Positions 8,155 to 15,907 of a DNA stretch of 64,000 nt are shown here, piece after piece (position 1 is the stretch's first letter; each line of letters opens with the position of its first letter). The position numbers and the translations under genes were made by a program. The notes under the pieces are model-generated. The model saw only the letters and a program-made list of their open reading frames with translations. It was not told the origin of the DNA and did no database searches. This DNA comes from Pigmentiphaga kullae (GTDB lineage Bacteria > Pseudomonadota > Gammaproteobacteria > Burkholderiales > Burkholderiaceae_B): contig NZ_SGXC01000004.1 of the NCBI RefSeq assembly GCF_004216695.1, positions 1 through 64,000 on the forward strand, read 5' to 3'.

Positions 8155-8887
8155 CTTGATTCGCAGGCGCCTTCCCGTGTGCGGAAGGGCTCTGGACCGG
8201 GGTGCCGGCTTTCATGCCGGCAGCAAGAAAAGGGACCATCTCGCGCAGCGCCCGGTCGAATTCCTGACCGTTGCAGGCGCCGTCGGAAAGCGCTTCCAGC
8301 CGGCCGCTGTTGGCGAGCACGTATTGATAAGTGCCCAGCACGAAGATGAAGCGCCAGGAGACCTGCTCGCGCTCGAGTTCCGGGAGGCTGGCGGCCAGCG
8401 CCTGAACGAAGCGGCGCGACGATGCGTCGTAAAGCGTTCTGCGGAGTTTGTCGCCGAAGCTGCTGCCGTCCAGTTGCAAGTGCGCCTGCATGCGGAGGAA
8501 GTTGCGTCCGCCCGGGCCGCTCATGGCCAACCGAACCGCCGGAACCAGGAATATCTCGATCAAGCGTTCGATCGGTATCGCCTTGCCGGCGTGGGCTGCT
8601 TCTTCGTCGTCAAGCAAGCGCATGCGTTCATCGACCAATTGCTGGCCGTTGCGCATGTAGGCCTCGAAGAACAAGGCCTCCTTGGTCTTGAAGAAATAAT
8701 GAATCATGCCCTGGTTGACCCCGGCCAGGTCGGCGACGCTGCGCAGGGAGCAGCCTTCGAAGCCGCGTTCGGCGAATAGCCGTTCCGCCGCACTCAGGAT
8801 GGCGTCCCGGCCGTCGGTCTTGGGGCGGCCCGCCTTCCTGGGCATCGAGGGGGAGGCGGCGCCGGCTGCGCGAGAAATAGTGGCCAT
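8138..8887 (-). CDS. TetR/AcrR-family transcriptional repressor
   Basis: The 249-residue product has an N-terminal TetR helix-turn-helix at about residues 25-70 (GRDAILSAAERLFAERGFEGCSLRSVADLAGVNQGMIHYFFKTKEALF) and an all-helical ligand domain after it. It is divergent from the Bug-cyclase-BKACE operon and shares a 150-bp promoter gap with it, where a palindrome sits on the operon promoter. It therefore probably represses that operon until its substrate or a CoA ester appears. The last codons and the TAG stop lie inside the 3' end of rnpB on the opposite strand. The C-terminal 35 residues are Ala/Gly/Pro-rich and probably disordered. Confidence 0.9.
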   Translation of the reverse strand: MATISRAAGAASPSMPRKAGRPKTDGRDAILSAAERLFAERGFEGCSLRSVADLAGVNQGMIHYFFKTKEALFFEAYMRNGQQLVDERMRLLDDEEAAHAGKAIPIERLIEIFLVPAVRLAMSGPGGRNFLRMQAHLQLDGSSFGDKLRRTLYDASSRRFVQALAASLPELEREQVSWRFIFVLGTYQYVLANSGRLEALSDGACNGQEFDRALREMVPFLAAGMKAGTPVQSPSAHGKAPANQGKADR

Positions 8888-8949
8888 GAAGAATTCGCAA
8901 TGTGCAGGCGAGTGTAGCGTGGGAGGAGTCGGCGCAGCGGTCCCGTACT

Positions 8950-8979
8950 TGCAGTCCGGCGGAGCCGGCTTCTATAATA
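8950..8979 (+). promoter_or_regulatory. Promoter of the Bug-cyclase-BKACE operon
   Basis: TTGCAG (8950-8955) and a consensus TATAAT (8974-8979) are 18 bases apart. Transcription should begin near 8986, inside the adjacent palindrome, about 54 bases before the first start codon. Confidence 0.65.
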
Positions 8980-8982
8980 GTT

Positions 8983-9000
8983 AGTCATTCGAATAACTAA
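8983..9000. promoter_or_regulatory. Palindromic TetR operator candidate
   Basis: TAGT-C-ATTCGAAT-A-ACTA is an 18-bp palindrome with a single C/A mismatch around a perfect ATTCGAAT core. It begins 3 bases after the TATAAT box, so bound protein would block the start point. The neighbouring TetR gene is the natural candidate to bind it. Confidence 0.55.
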
Positions 9001-9039
9001 CTAATTGTGGATGCGGCGTGCCGCACCGACGGAGACTCC

Positions 9040-10014
9040 ATGACCTTGAATTCGTTGCTTCGGCTTGGCGCCGTGTCGCTCGTTGCCGCTGTTTTCCCCG
9101 GGGCCGGACTGGCCCAGTACCCCGAGCGTCCGGTGCACATGGTGGTGCCCTACCCGCCGGGAGGCGGGACCGACAATATTGCCCGGTTATTGGCGGACAG
9201 GCTGGCGCAGCAAATGGGCAGGCCGTTCGTGGTGGACAACCGCCCGGGCGCCAATGGCAACATCGGTGCCGATGCGGTGGCCAGGGCGCCGGCCGATGGC
9301 TACACCCTGCTGCTGGCCGGCATGGGGCCACTGGCGGTGAACCCGGGCCTGTACAAGCGGATGCCCTATGACCCGGCGAAGGCCTTCGCTCCCATCGCGG
9401 TGGTGTCGTCGGCCCCGCTGGTGCTGGTGGCCGGACCTTCGGCCCCCGCCGGCGACCTGCGCCAGTTCGTCCGCATCATGCGCGAACGTCCCGACAGCCT
9501 GACCATCGCCAATGCGGGCGAAGGTTCGCCCCATCACATCTGCGCCGGCCTGTTCGTGAAGGCGGCGGGCGCATCGGTCATCCATGTTCCGTACAAAGGC
9601 GCCGCGCCAGCCGTTACCGATCTGCTGGGCGGCAGTGTGCAAGCCCTGTGCGAGAACGTCGGAACCATCAGCCCCTATCTGAAAGAGCGCAAGCTGCGTC
9701 CGCTGGCCGTTTCCACCCAACGCCGCACGGCGCTGCTGCCGGACGTGCCGACCTTCGAGGAGGGAGGCCTGCCGGGCATCGACTTTTCGCTGTGGTTCAT
9801 GCTGGTGGCGCCGGCGGGTACGCCTTCCGAGGTGGTGGCGCGCCTGAACCGCGAGGTGAACGCGGTCCTGGCGCAGCCCGATGCCATCGCACGCCTGCGC
9901 GATCTCGCCAACGAGCCCGTGGGCGGGACTGTACAGGCGGCGGCCGATTTCCTGCGGAAGGAAACGGAACGCTGGCCCGGCCTGGTCAAGTCCATCGGCT
10001 TGAACCAGCAATAA
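9040..10014 (+). CDS. Bug/TctC-family periplasmic solute-binding protein
   Basis: The 324-residue product has a signal peptide (hydrophobic core, cleavage near GLAQ) and the Bug fold: YPERPVHMVVPYPPGGGTDNIARLLADRL, VVDNRPGANGNIGADAVARAPADGYTLL, INAGEG-type and HVPYKGAAPAVTDLLGGSVQ segments. Such proteins bind carboxylated small molecules in the periplasm. No TctA/TctB membrane partner is encoded nearby, which is usual for Bordetella Bug proteins. GGAG precedes the ATG by 5 bases. It is the first gene of an operon with cyclase, lipocalin-like and BKACE genes, so its ligand is probably their substrate. Confidence 0.92.
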   Translation: MTLNSLLRLGAVSLVAAVFPGAGLAQYPERPVHMVVPYPPGGGTDNIARLLADRLAQQMGRPFVVDNRPGANGNIGADAVARAPADGYTLLLAGMGPLAVNPGLYKRMPYDPAKAFAPIAVVSSAPLVLVAGPSAPAGDLRQFVRIMRERPDSLTIANAGEGSPHHICAGLFVKAAGASVIHVPYKGAAPAVTDLLGGSVQALCENVGTISPYLKERKLRPLAVSTQRRTALLPDVPTFEEGGLPGIDFSLWFMLVAPAGTPSEVVARLNREVNAVLAQPDAIARLRDLANEPVGGTVQAAADFLRKETERWPGLVKSIGLNQQ

Positions 10015-10040
10015 GTCCATCGCCGCCAAGAGCCTGACCC

Positions 10041-10808
10041 ATGCGCTACATCGATTTATCCGTATCCATAGAGAACGGCCTGCCGGTCGACCGGCCCGGC
10101 AATGGCCCGCACATCCGCTATCAACACCATCGGGAGACCTTCGCGGCGCTGGCGCAGCCGTTCGCCGGGCTGGCGCCCGAGGACCTGCCCGATGGCGAGG
10201 CCTGGGCGGTCGAGCGTATCGACCTGTCCACCCACAACGGTACGCACATGGATGCGCCCTGGCATTACGCATCCACGATGGACGGCGGCCGGCCTGCCGC
10301 CACCATCGACGAGGTCCCGCTGGAATGGTGCCATCGCCCCGGCGTGAAGCTCGACCTGCGCCATCTGCCCGATGGCCATGTGGCGACCGCGCGCGATCTG
10401 GAGGCCGAGTTGCGCCGCATCGGCCATGAACTTCAGCCGCTGGACATCGTGCTGGTGAACACCGCGGCCGCCGCTCGCTACGGGCAACCCGACTACCTGG
10501 ACGCCGGTTGCGGCGTGGGCCGGGAAGCCACGCTCTACCTGACCTCGCGCGGCGTGCGGGTGGTGGGCACCGACGCCTGGTCCTGGGACGCTCCTTTTTC
10601 TTACACGGCTCGGCGCTACGCCGCCACCGGCGACGCCTCCCTGATCTGGGAGGGCCACAAGGCCGGGCGCATTCAAGGTTATTACCAGATGGAAAAACTG
10701 ACCAATCTGGACCGGCTGCCGTCCACCGGCTTCCAGATCATATGCTTTCCCGTGAAAATCCACAAGGCGTCCGCCGGGTGGGTACGCGCTGTCGCGGTGC
10801 TGCCATGA
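10041..10808 (+). CDS. Cyclase-family metal-dependent hydrolase (kynurenine formamidase-like)
   Basis: The 255-residue product has the family hallmark HNGTHMDAPWH at residues 65-75, supplying His65, His69, Asp71 and His75 for a divalent metal. Other family segments are DLSVSIENGLP at the start, VLVNTAAAARYG, and VVGTDAWSWDAPF. Relatives hydrolyse N-formylkynurenine, isatin or cyclic amides and lactones. Its place between a Bug protein and a BKACE enzyme points to opening of a ring or amide in a carboxylate pathway rather than to tryptophan breakdown. The last bases overlap the next start (ATGA). Confidence 0.85.
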   Translation: MRYIDLSVSIENGLPVDRPGNGPHIRYQHHRETFAALAQPFAGLAPEDLPDGEAWAVERIDLSTHNGTHMDAPWHYASTMDGGRPAATIDEVPLEWCHRPGVKLDLRHLPDGHVATARDLEAELRRIGHELQPLDIVLVNTAAAARYGQPDYLDAGCGVGREATLYLTSRGVRVVGTDAWSWDAPFSYTARRYAATGDASLIWEGHKAGRIQGYYQMEKLTNLDRLPSTGFQIICFPVKIHKASAGWVRAVAVLP

Positions 10809-11305
10809 GCGGTTCCGCCTCCCGGGCCGCGCTGCTCGGCACCTGGTACCTGCGCGAAGCCTATGCGGTCGGCCCGCAGGGGCAGCGCCTGTTCGACGTG
10901 TATGGCCCGCGGCCTTCCGGCATCATCCAATATGGCGCCGACGGGCGCATGATGGCCCTGATCACGCATGACGGCCGCCAGCGCATTTCCGGCCTCGACC
11001 GGCAGGACGCCACCGAGCGCGAAAGCGCCGCGGCCTACCGGTCATCCATAGGCTATGCGGGCAGCTACGGCTTCGAAGACGGCTGGATCGTCCACCGCAT
11101 CGACGTCTCCACTTATCCCAACTGGGTCGGCGCCCGCTTGCGCCGCGAAGTCAGGCTGTTCGACGGCGTCGTGGAATTGCTTACCGCGCCCCAACCGCAG
11201 AATGGCGTCGAGACCGTCATCAAGCTGGTCTGGCAGCGCGAGCCCATCGGGCTCGATGCCGAGCCCGCCCCCGCTTCTTCATCCTTCGCCGATTCCACGA
11301 CATGA
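10805..11305 (+). CDS. Lipocalin-like domain protein
   Basis: The 166-residue product matches small lipocalin-like domain proteins: LLGTWYLREAYAVGPQGQRLFDVYGPRPSGIIQYGADGRMMALI at the N-terminus and a central YAGSYGFEDGWIVHRIDVSTYPNWVGARLRREV. No signal peptide is seen. Such proteins often accompany catabolic genes and may bind a hydrophobic intermediate or catalyse a simple cyclisation or hydrolysis; the role is not established. It overlaps both neighbours by 4 bases (ATGA), so it is translated with them. Confidence 0.75.
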   Translation: MSGSASRAALLGTWYLREAYAVGPQGQRLFDVYGPRPSGIIQYGADGRMMALITHDGRQRISGLDRQDATERESAAAYRSSIGYAGSYGFEDGWIVHRIDVSTYPNWVGARLRREVRLFDGVVELLTAPQPQNGVETVIKLVWQREPIGLDAEPAPASSSFADSTT

Positions 11306-12240
11306 GCAAAGCTCCCCGCAAGGTCATCATCACCTGTGCCGTCACGGGTGCCATCCACACGCCCACGATGTCCGACGCCTTGCCCTACAAGGCCGAGGAC
11401 ATCGCGCGGCAGGCCATCGAAGCGGCCGAGGCGGGCGCCGCCGTGCTGCACCTGCATGCCCGCCATCCGCAGACCGGCGCGGTTTCGATCGACCAGGAGC
11501 ATTTCAGGGCCTTTCTTCCCGTCATCCATGCTTCCACCGATGCCGTGGTCAACCTTTCCACCGGCGGCAGCCTGACCAATACGGTGGCCGAGCGGACCGC
11601 CCCGGCGCTGCGCTTCTCGCCCGAGATGTGTTCGCTCAACATGGGCAGCATGAACTTTGCCATGCACCCGCTGGCCCAGCGCTACAAGACGTGGAAGTTC
11701 GATTGGGAAGAGCCCTATCTGCGCGAGTCCGACGGCTACATTTTCCGCAACACCTTCCGCGACATCGCGCAGGCCGCCCATGCCCTGGAGCCGCACGGCA
11801 TCAAGTTCGAGCACGAGTGCTATGACGTGGGCCAGCTCTACAACCTCAAGTTCTGCATGGACACCGGTCTTTTCAAGGCGCCGGTCTTCATCCAGTTCGT
11901 GCTGGGCATTCTGGGAGGGATCGGGGCCGACCTGGACAATCTCGCGTTCATGAAGCGCACCGCCGACAAATTGTTCGGCAAGGACTACCAGTGGTCGGTG
12001 CTTGGCGCCGGCGCCAGCCAGATGAACCTGGCCGTCGCGGCGGCCGCCATGGGCGGGCACGTGCGGGTGGGCCTGGAGGATTCGCTGTTCATCACCCGCG
12101 GCAAGCTGGCTGCGTCCAATGCCCAGCAGGTGCGCAAGGTGCGGGCGCTGCTGGAGGACCTGGGACACGAGATCGCCACGCCCGACGAGGCGCGGGCTAT
12201 CCTGGCGCTCAAGGGGCGGGAGCGGGTCGCTTTCAGCTGA
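11302..12240 (+). CDS. BKACE (DUF849) beta-keto acid cleavage enzyme
   Basis: The 312-residue product belongs to the family of 3-keto-5-aminohexanoate cleavage enzymes, which join a beta-keto acid with acetyl-CoA and release acetoacetate and a new acyl-CoA. Visible signatures are KVIITCAVTGAIHTP, VLHLHARHPQTG with metal ligands His50 and His52, the Glu-containing FEHECYD, and GHVRVGLEDSLF. Many BKACE subfamilies exist with different keto acids, so the substrate is open. It is the last gene of the TetR-controlled operon, and it overlaps the preceding gene by 4 bases. Confidence 0.88.
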   Translation: MSKAPRKVIITCAVTGAIHTPTMSDALPYKAEDIARQAIEAAEAGAAVLHLHARHPQTGAVSIDQEHFRAFLPVIHASTDAVVNLSTGGSLTNTVAERTAPALRFSPEMCSLNMGSMNFAMHPLAQRYKTWKFDWEEPYLRESDGYIFRNTFRDIAQAAHALEPHGIKFEHECYDVGQLYNLKFCMDTGLFKAPVFIQFVLGILGGIGADLDNLAFMKRTADKLFGKDYQWSVLGAGASQMNLAVAAAAMGGHVRVGLEDSLFITRGKLAASNAQQVRKVRALLEDLGHEIATPDEARAILALKGRERVAFS

Positions 12241-12268
12241 GGGGCACCTCGGCCGCATGTGTCGACGG

Positions 12269-12274
12269 TAGAAT
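12269..12274 (+). promoter_or_regulatory. Possible -10 box of the PAS-LuxR gene
   Basis: TAGAAT lies 50 bases before the regulator's ATG, inside a small palindrome GGTA-gaa-TACC. No -35 consensus is present, so the promoter may need an activator. The palindrome resembles the CGTA-ggaa-TACG core at 18732-18743. Confidence 0.35.
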
Positions 12275-12323
12275 ACCCGGGCTCAGCAACCGGGTGATCT
12301 GCTGGGTCTTCCCTAGGCCCTAC

Positions 12324-12881
12324 ATGACCGCGACACTGCCCACCCCCTCGGATCTCGCTTTCGAACTGGCCCCCGTCGGCCTGCTGGTGACGCGCGACCG
12401 CGTCATCGAGCGCTGCAACCGGGCATTCGCGGGCATGTTCGGATACAGCCGACAGCAACTGGTGGGCCAGACCACGGAAATGCTGTATCCCTCTCATTCC
12501 GAGTACGAGGACATCGGCGCGCGCGGCGTGCGCAGCATGCTGGCCGAGGGCATCCACCGCGACGAGCGCATCATGGTCCATCGCAACGGCGAACTGTTCT
12601 GGTGCGCGGTGTCCGGGCAGCCGGTGGATCCGGCCCAGCCCTATGCCTGCGCCATCTGGGTGTTCGAGGACCTGCGTCCGGTGCGCGCGGTCCGCATGGC
12701 GCTGACTCCGCGCGAGCGGGAGATCTCGGCCCAGATCCTGGCCGGCCGGACCAGCAAGCAGATCGCCAAGGACCTCGCGCTGAGCCCGCGCACGGTCGAG
12801 ACCTATCGCCTGCGCCTGATGCGCAAGCTCGAGGCCCGGACCGTGGGCGAACTCATCTCCCGCCTGCTGGGCCTGCCCTAG
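12324..12881 (+). CDS. PAS-domain LuxR-type transcriptional regulator
   Basis: The 185-residue product has a PAS domain at about residues 10-110 (FELAPVGLLVTRDRVIERCNRAFAGMFGYSRQQLVG, HRNGELFWCAVSGQPV) and a LuxR helix-turn-helix at about 125-183 (LTPREREISAQILAGRTSKQIAKDLALSPRTVETYRLRLMRKL). There is no receiver domain, so it is probably a one-component sensor that binds a small ligand in the PAS pocket. It sits between the BKACE operon and the convergent thiolase-FAH operon and could control either. The stop codon is 9 bases from the stop of the FAH gene. Confidence 0.88.
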   Translation: MTATLPTPSDLAFELAPVGLLVTRDRVIERCNRAFAGMFGYSRQQLVGQTTEMLYPSHSEYEDIGARGVRSMLAEGIHRDERIMVHRNGELFWCAVSGQPVDPAQPYACAIWVFEDLRPVRAVRMALTPREREISAQILAGRTSKQIAKDLALSPRTVETYRLRLMRKLEARTVGELISRLLGLP

Positions 12882-12890
12882 CCCCGCCCC

Positions 12891-13868
12891 TTATACCGGG
12901 ATGCGGATGGGGAAGGGCGGCGGGGACGGGACGTGCGGCGCCACGATGCGGTTGCGCAGCGTGCCCAGCCCGCTGACCTCCAGTTCCAGCACGTCGCCGT
13001 CCTTCAGGAAGCGCCCCAGTTCGTTGCCGCAGCCGCCGCCCACGGTGCCCGATCCCAGGACTTCGCCCGCATACAGGGTCTCGTCGGACGACACGTAGGC
13101 CAGGATGTCCAGGAAGGTATGGTGCATGTCCCGGGAGTTGCCGCGCGACCATTCCTCGCCGTTGACCCGGGTGACCATGGTCAGCGCCTGCGGATCGGCG
13201 ATCTCGTCGGCGGTGACCAGCCAGGGGCCCATGGCGTTGCCGGTGTCGAAGTCCTTGCCCTTGGCCGGGCCCAGGCCGCCCTGCATCTCGGTGTACTGGG
13301 CGTCGCGCGCCGAGAAGTCGTTGAAGATGGTGTAGCCGAAGATGTGGGATGAGGCCTCGGCCACGGGGATGTTCTTGCCCCCCCGCGAGGTGACCATGCC
13401 GATCTCCAGTTCGTAGTCGATGACCTGCGAATACGCCGGCCAGTGCACGTCGGCGCCGTCGCCCACCACGCTGAAGGGATTGCCCTTGTAGTAGATGGGG
13501 CGCTCGTACCAGACGCGGGGCAGCTCGACCGAGGCCGGGTCCAGCCGCTGCGTGCCGATGCCGAACAGGTGGCGGTTGGCGCGCGATTGCCGGAAGTGCG
13601 TCTCGAAACACAGGCAGTCGCGCAGGCGGCGTGGCTGGGGCAGCGGCGCCAGGCGGGCCACGGCCGGCACCGGGTGGGTGGCCGTAGGGCGCTCCACCAG
13701 GCGGCGCGCATGCTCGAGCGCCGCCGGCCCGGCATCGATCAGGTCCAGCATGCTGCGGAAATAGGGCGCGGCGTCGGCTGCCGTGAAGTCCGAGATCGTG
13801 GTTTCGCCGGGCAACAGCGCGCCGATGTGCGCCGCGCCGCCGGGGGCGAGGAAGGTGGTCAGTTTCAT
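12891..13868 (-). CDS. Fumarylacetoacetate hydrolase (FAH)-fold enzyme
   Basis: The 325-residue product has the FAH C-terminal fold: YYKGNPFSVVGDG, the metal-binding IDYELEIGMVTSRGGKNIPVAEA, IFGYTIFNDFSARDAQ, KGKDFDTGNAMGPWLVTADEI, and GSGTVGGGCGNELGRFLKDGDVLELEV. The family cleaves C-C bonds of diketo acids or hydrates and decarboxylates ring-cleavage products, depending on subgroup. It is the last gene of a leftward operon and overlaps the preceding hydrolase gene by 4 bases. The start was placed at MKLTTFLAPGG; longer frames lie in the upstream gene. Confidence 0.88.
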   Translation of the reverse strand: MKLTTFLAPGGAAHIGALLPGETTISDFTAADAAPYFRSMLDLIDAGPAALEHARRLVERPTATHPVPAVARLAPLPQPRRLRDCLCFETHFRQSRANRHLFGIGTQRLDPASVELPRVWYERPIYYKGNPFSVVGDGADVHWPAYSQVIDYELEIGMVTSRGGKNIPVAEASSHIFGYTIFNDFSARDAQYTEMQGGLGPAKGKDFDTGNAMGPWLVTADEIADPQALTMVTRVNGEEWSRGNSRDMHHTFLDILAYVSSDETLYAGEVLGSGTVGGGCGNELGRFLKDGDVLELEVSGLGTLRNRIVAPHVPSPPPFPIRIPV

Positions 13869-14878
13869 GAGTGATTTCCGTCGCAGTGGTCGTGTCCGCA
13901 GGCGTGCGGCTTGCGGGCGAAATGGCGTTTTCCCATCAGCGCCAGCATGTCCATGACGTTGGGGGCCGGGAGCGCGCCGCCCGAGATTTCGCGGTAGCAG
14001 GCGTAGACATTGACGCATAGCCGTTCGTCCTCGCCCCAGTTCGCCCAGCGGTCCATCGAAATGGCGTCCACCGCCTGCTCGAAGGACATGCCCGCCTCAA
14101 GGCAGCGGCGAGACTCGGCCAGCAGGTAGATCAGATAGTCGCGGAACTCGCGCACGCCATCCTTGTCCGTGATCGGGCCGTGGCCGGGCACAATGGTCTC
14201 GACGTCCCAACCCAGCATCAGGTCGCAAGCGGCGATCCAGTTCGAGACCGGGCCGGTCCAGATGGCCGGATGGGCGCCCACGAACATGATGTCGCCGGTG
14301 AAGACGGTGCGGTCCTGCGGTACGTAGACCAGTACGTCGCCGCGCGTATGGGCCGGGCCGACTTCGATGAGCTGGACTTCCTTGTCGCCGACCTTGAGGT
14401 CCATGCGGTGGTCGAAGGTTTCGGTGGGCAGCGTCAGGCGGATGCCGCTGAAGTCGAATCGCGACCCGATCACCTCTTGCCAGAATTTGCCGGCCATGCC
14501 CATGCCCGGCCAGTCCTTCTGCCATCCGGCGTACTGTTCGGGCGGGCGGTGCTTCATGTCCTCCACGCAGCCATTGGACGCGATGATGCGCGATCCTTCC
14601 AGCAACTGGTTGCCGAAGGTGTGGTCGCCGTTGCCGTGGGTGTTGACCAGGGCGCCGATCCGCTTCGCGGCGGGCACGGCGTCGCGCATGCTGGCCAGCA
14701 TCTCGGAGGTCATGGGCAGGTCGAACAGGGTGTCGACCAGCAGCGATTCGCCACCGTCGGAAATCAGCCCGGCGTTGGACCAGCCCCAGCTTCCGTCGGG
14801 AACGAGGTAGGCGTGCAGACCGTTGCCCAGGTCGTGCAAGCCCTTGGTGAAGCGCCATTTGGCGGTCGAGGTCGTCAT
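13865..14878 (-). CDS. Metallo-beta-lactamase-fold hydrolase with variant metal motif
   Basis: The 337-residue product has a metallo-beta-lactamase core: LLVDTLFDLPMT, the motif LVNTHGNGDHTFGN (His81, Asn83, Asp85, His86), GPAHTRGDVLVYVPQDRTVFTGDIMF and VPGHGPI. The usual HxHxDH has Asn in place of the second His, which should alter one zinc ligand. The C-terminus is rich in His and Cys (HACGHDHCDGNH), a possible extra metal site. Inside a CoA-ligase/thiolase operon it may hydrolyse a thioester or lactone. A good AAGGAG lies before the ATG. Confidence 0.85.
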   Translation of the reverse strand: MTTSTAKWRFTKGLHDLGNGLHAYLVPDGSWGWSNAGLISDGGESLLVDTLFDLPMTSEMLASMRDAVPAAKRIGALVNTHGNGDHTFGNQLLEGSRIIASNGCVEDMKHRPPEQYAGWQKDWPGMGMAGKFWQEVIGSRFDFSGIRLTLPTETFDHRMDLKVGDKEVQLIEVGPAHTRGDVLVYVPQDRTVFTGDIMFVGAHPAIWTGPVSNWIAACDLMLGWDVETIVPGHGPITDKDGVREFRDYLIYLLAESRRCLEAGMSFEQAVDAISMDRWANWGEDERLCVNVYACYREISGGALPAPNVMDMLALMGKRHFARKPHACGHDHCDGNHS

Positions 14879-14929
14879 GTCGTCTCCTTCTGGTTGTCCA
14901 GCGTTCTATAGGTATCCACGGGTGGCGGC

Positions 14930-15907
14930 TCAATCGAGCCGGATGTTGGCATTGCGGATGACCGCGCCCCATTTGTCGTAGTCGCGCCGCACGATGTCGC
15001 GCAGTTCGGCAGGCGTCGATCCTACCGGCTCCAGGCTGGCGGCGGCCAGGCGCTCGCGCACGTCGGGCATGGCCAGCACGCGGGCGACGTCGGCGCTGAT
15101 CCTGTCGACCACCTCGGGCGGCGTGCCCGCGGTGGCGAACAAGCCGTGCCAGGCGTCGGCCACGTAGCCGGGCACGGTCTCGCCCACGGTCGGCACGTCG
15201 GGGATGTTCTCGCTGCGCCTGGCCAGCGTCACCGCCAGCGGCCGGACCTTGCCGTCCCGCGCCGCGGCCACGCCGTTGGTGTAGGGCTCCATGGCCAGGT
15301 CGATCTGCCCGCTCAGCAGCGCCAGCACCTTGTTCGTGTTCATGGGGACGTGCAGCATGCGGGTGCCGGTCATGCTGGTCAGCAGTTCCATCACGATGTG
15401 GTTGCCCGAGCCGTTGCCGGCGGACCCATAGGTGAGCTTGCCGGGATGCTTCTTCGCATAGGCGACCATCTCGGCGACGTTGTTGACGCCCAGGTCGCTG
15501 CGGGCCAGCAGCACGTAGCCCAGGTTGACCATGAGCGAGACCGGCGCGAAGCTCTTGAAGGCGTCGTAGCCCAGCTTGCCGTACAGGTGGGGATTGGCGC
15601 ACAGCACCGAGTTGACCGTGTAGAGCAGGGTGTAGCCGTCCGGCTGGGCCTGGGCGACCGCGGTCGCGCCGATGGCGCCGCCCGCGCCCGGACGGTTCTC
15701 GACGATCAGCGGCTGTCCCCAGATGTCGCCCAGCTTCTGGCCGACGATGCGCATGACCACGTCGGGCGAGGTGCCGGGGGCGAACGGGATGATGACTTTC
15801 ACCGGCCGGGTGGGGAAGTTCTTCTCCGATCCGAGGGCGGGCCAGGAGGCGGCCAGCGCCAGGGCCAGCGCGGCGCGGCCGAACAAGCGTGCAACGGGGG
15901 TCTTCAT
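14930..15907 (-). CDS. Bug/TctC-family periplasmic solute-binding protein
   Basis: The 325-residue product has a signal peptide (MKTPVARLFGR, hydrophobic core, cleavage near ALGS) and Bug features: FPTRPVKVIIPFAPGTSPDVVMR, IVENRPGAGGAIGATAVAQAQPDGYTLL, LTYGSAGNGSGNH and HVPMNTNKVLALLSGQIDLAMEP. The usual PYKG segment is replaced by PMNTNK, so the ligand pocket may differ from the other three Bug proteins in this window. It overlaps the ligase gene by 4 bases. The operon suggests the ligand is the acid activated by the neighbouring CoA ligase. Confidence 0.92.
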   Translation of the reverse strand: MKTPVARLFGRAALALALAASWPALGSEKNFPTRPVKVIIPFAPGTSPDVVMRIVGQKLGDIWGQPLIVENRPGAGGAIGATAVAQAQPDGYTLLYTVNSVLCANPHLYGKLGYDAFKSFAPVSLMVNLGYVLLARSDLGVNNVAEMVAYAKKHPGKLTYGSAGNGSGNHIVMELLTSMTGTRMLHVPMNTNKVLALLSGQIDLAMEPYTNGVAAARDGKVRPLAVTLARRSENIPDVPTVGETVPGYVADAWHGLFATAGTPPEVVDRISADVARVLAMPDVRERLAAASLEPVGSTPAELRDIVRRDYDKWGAVIRNANIRLD

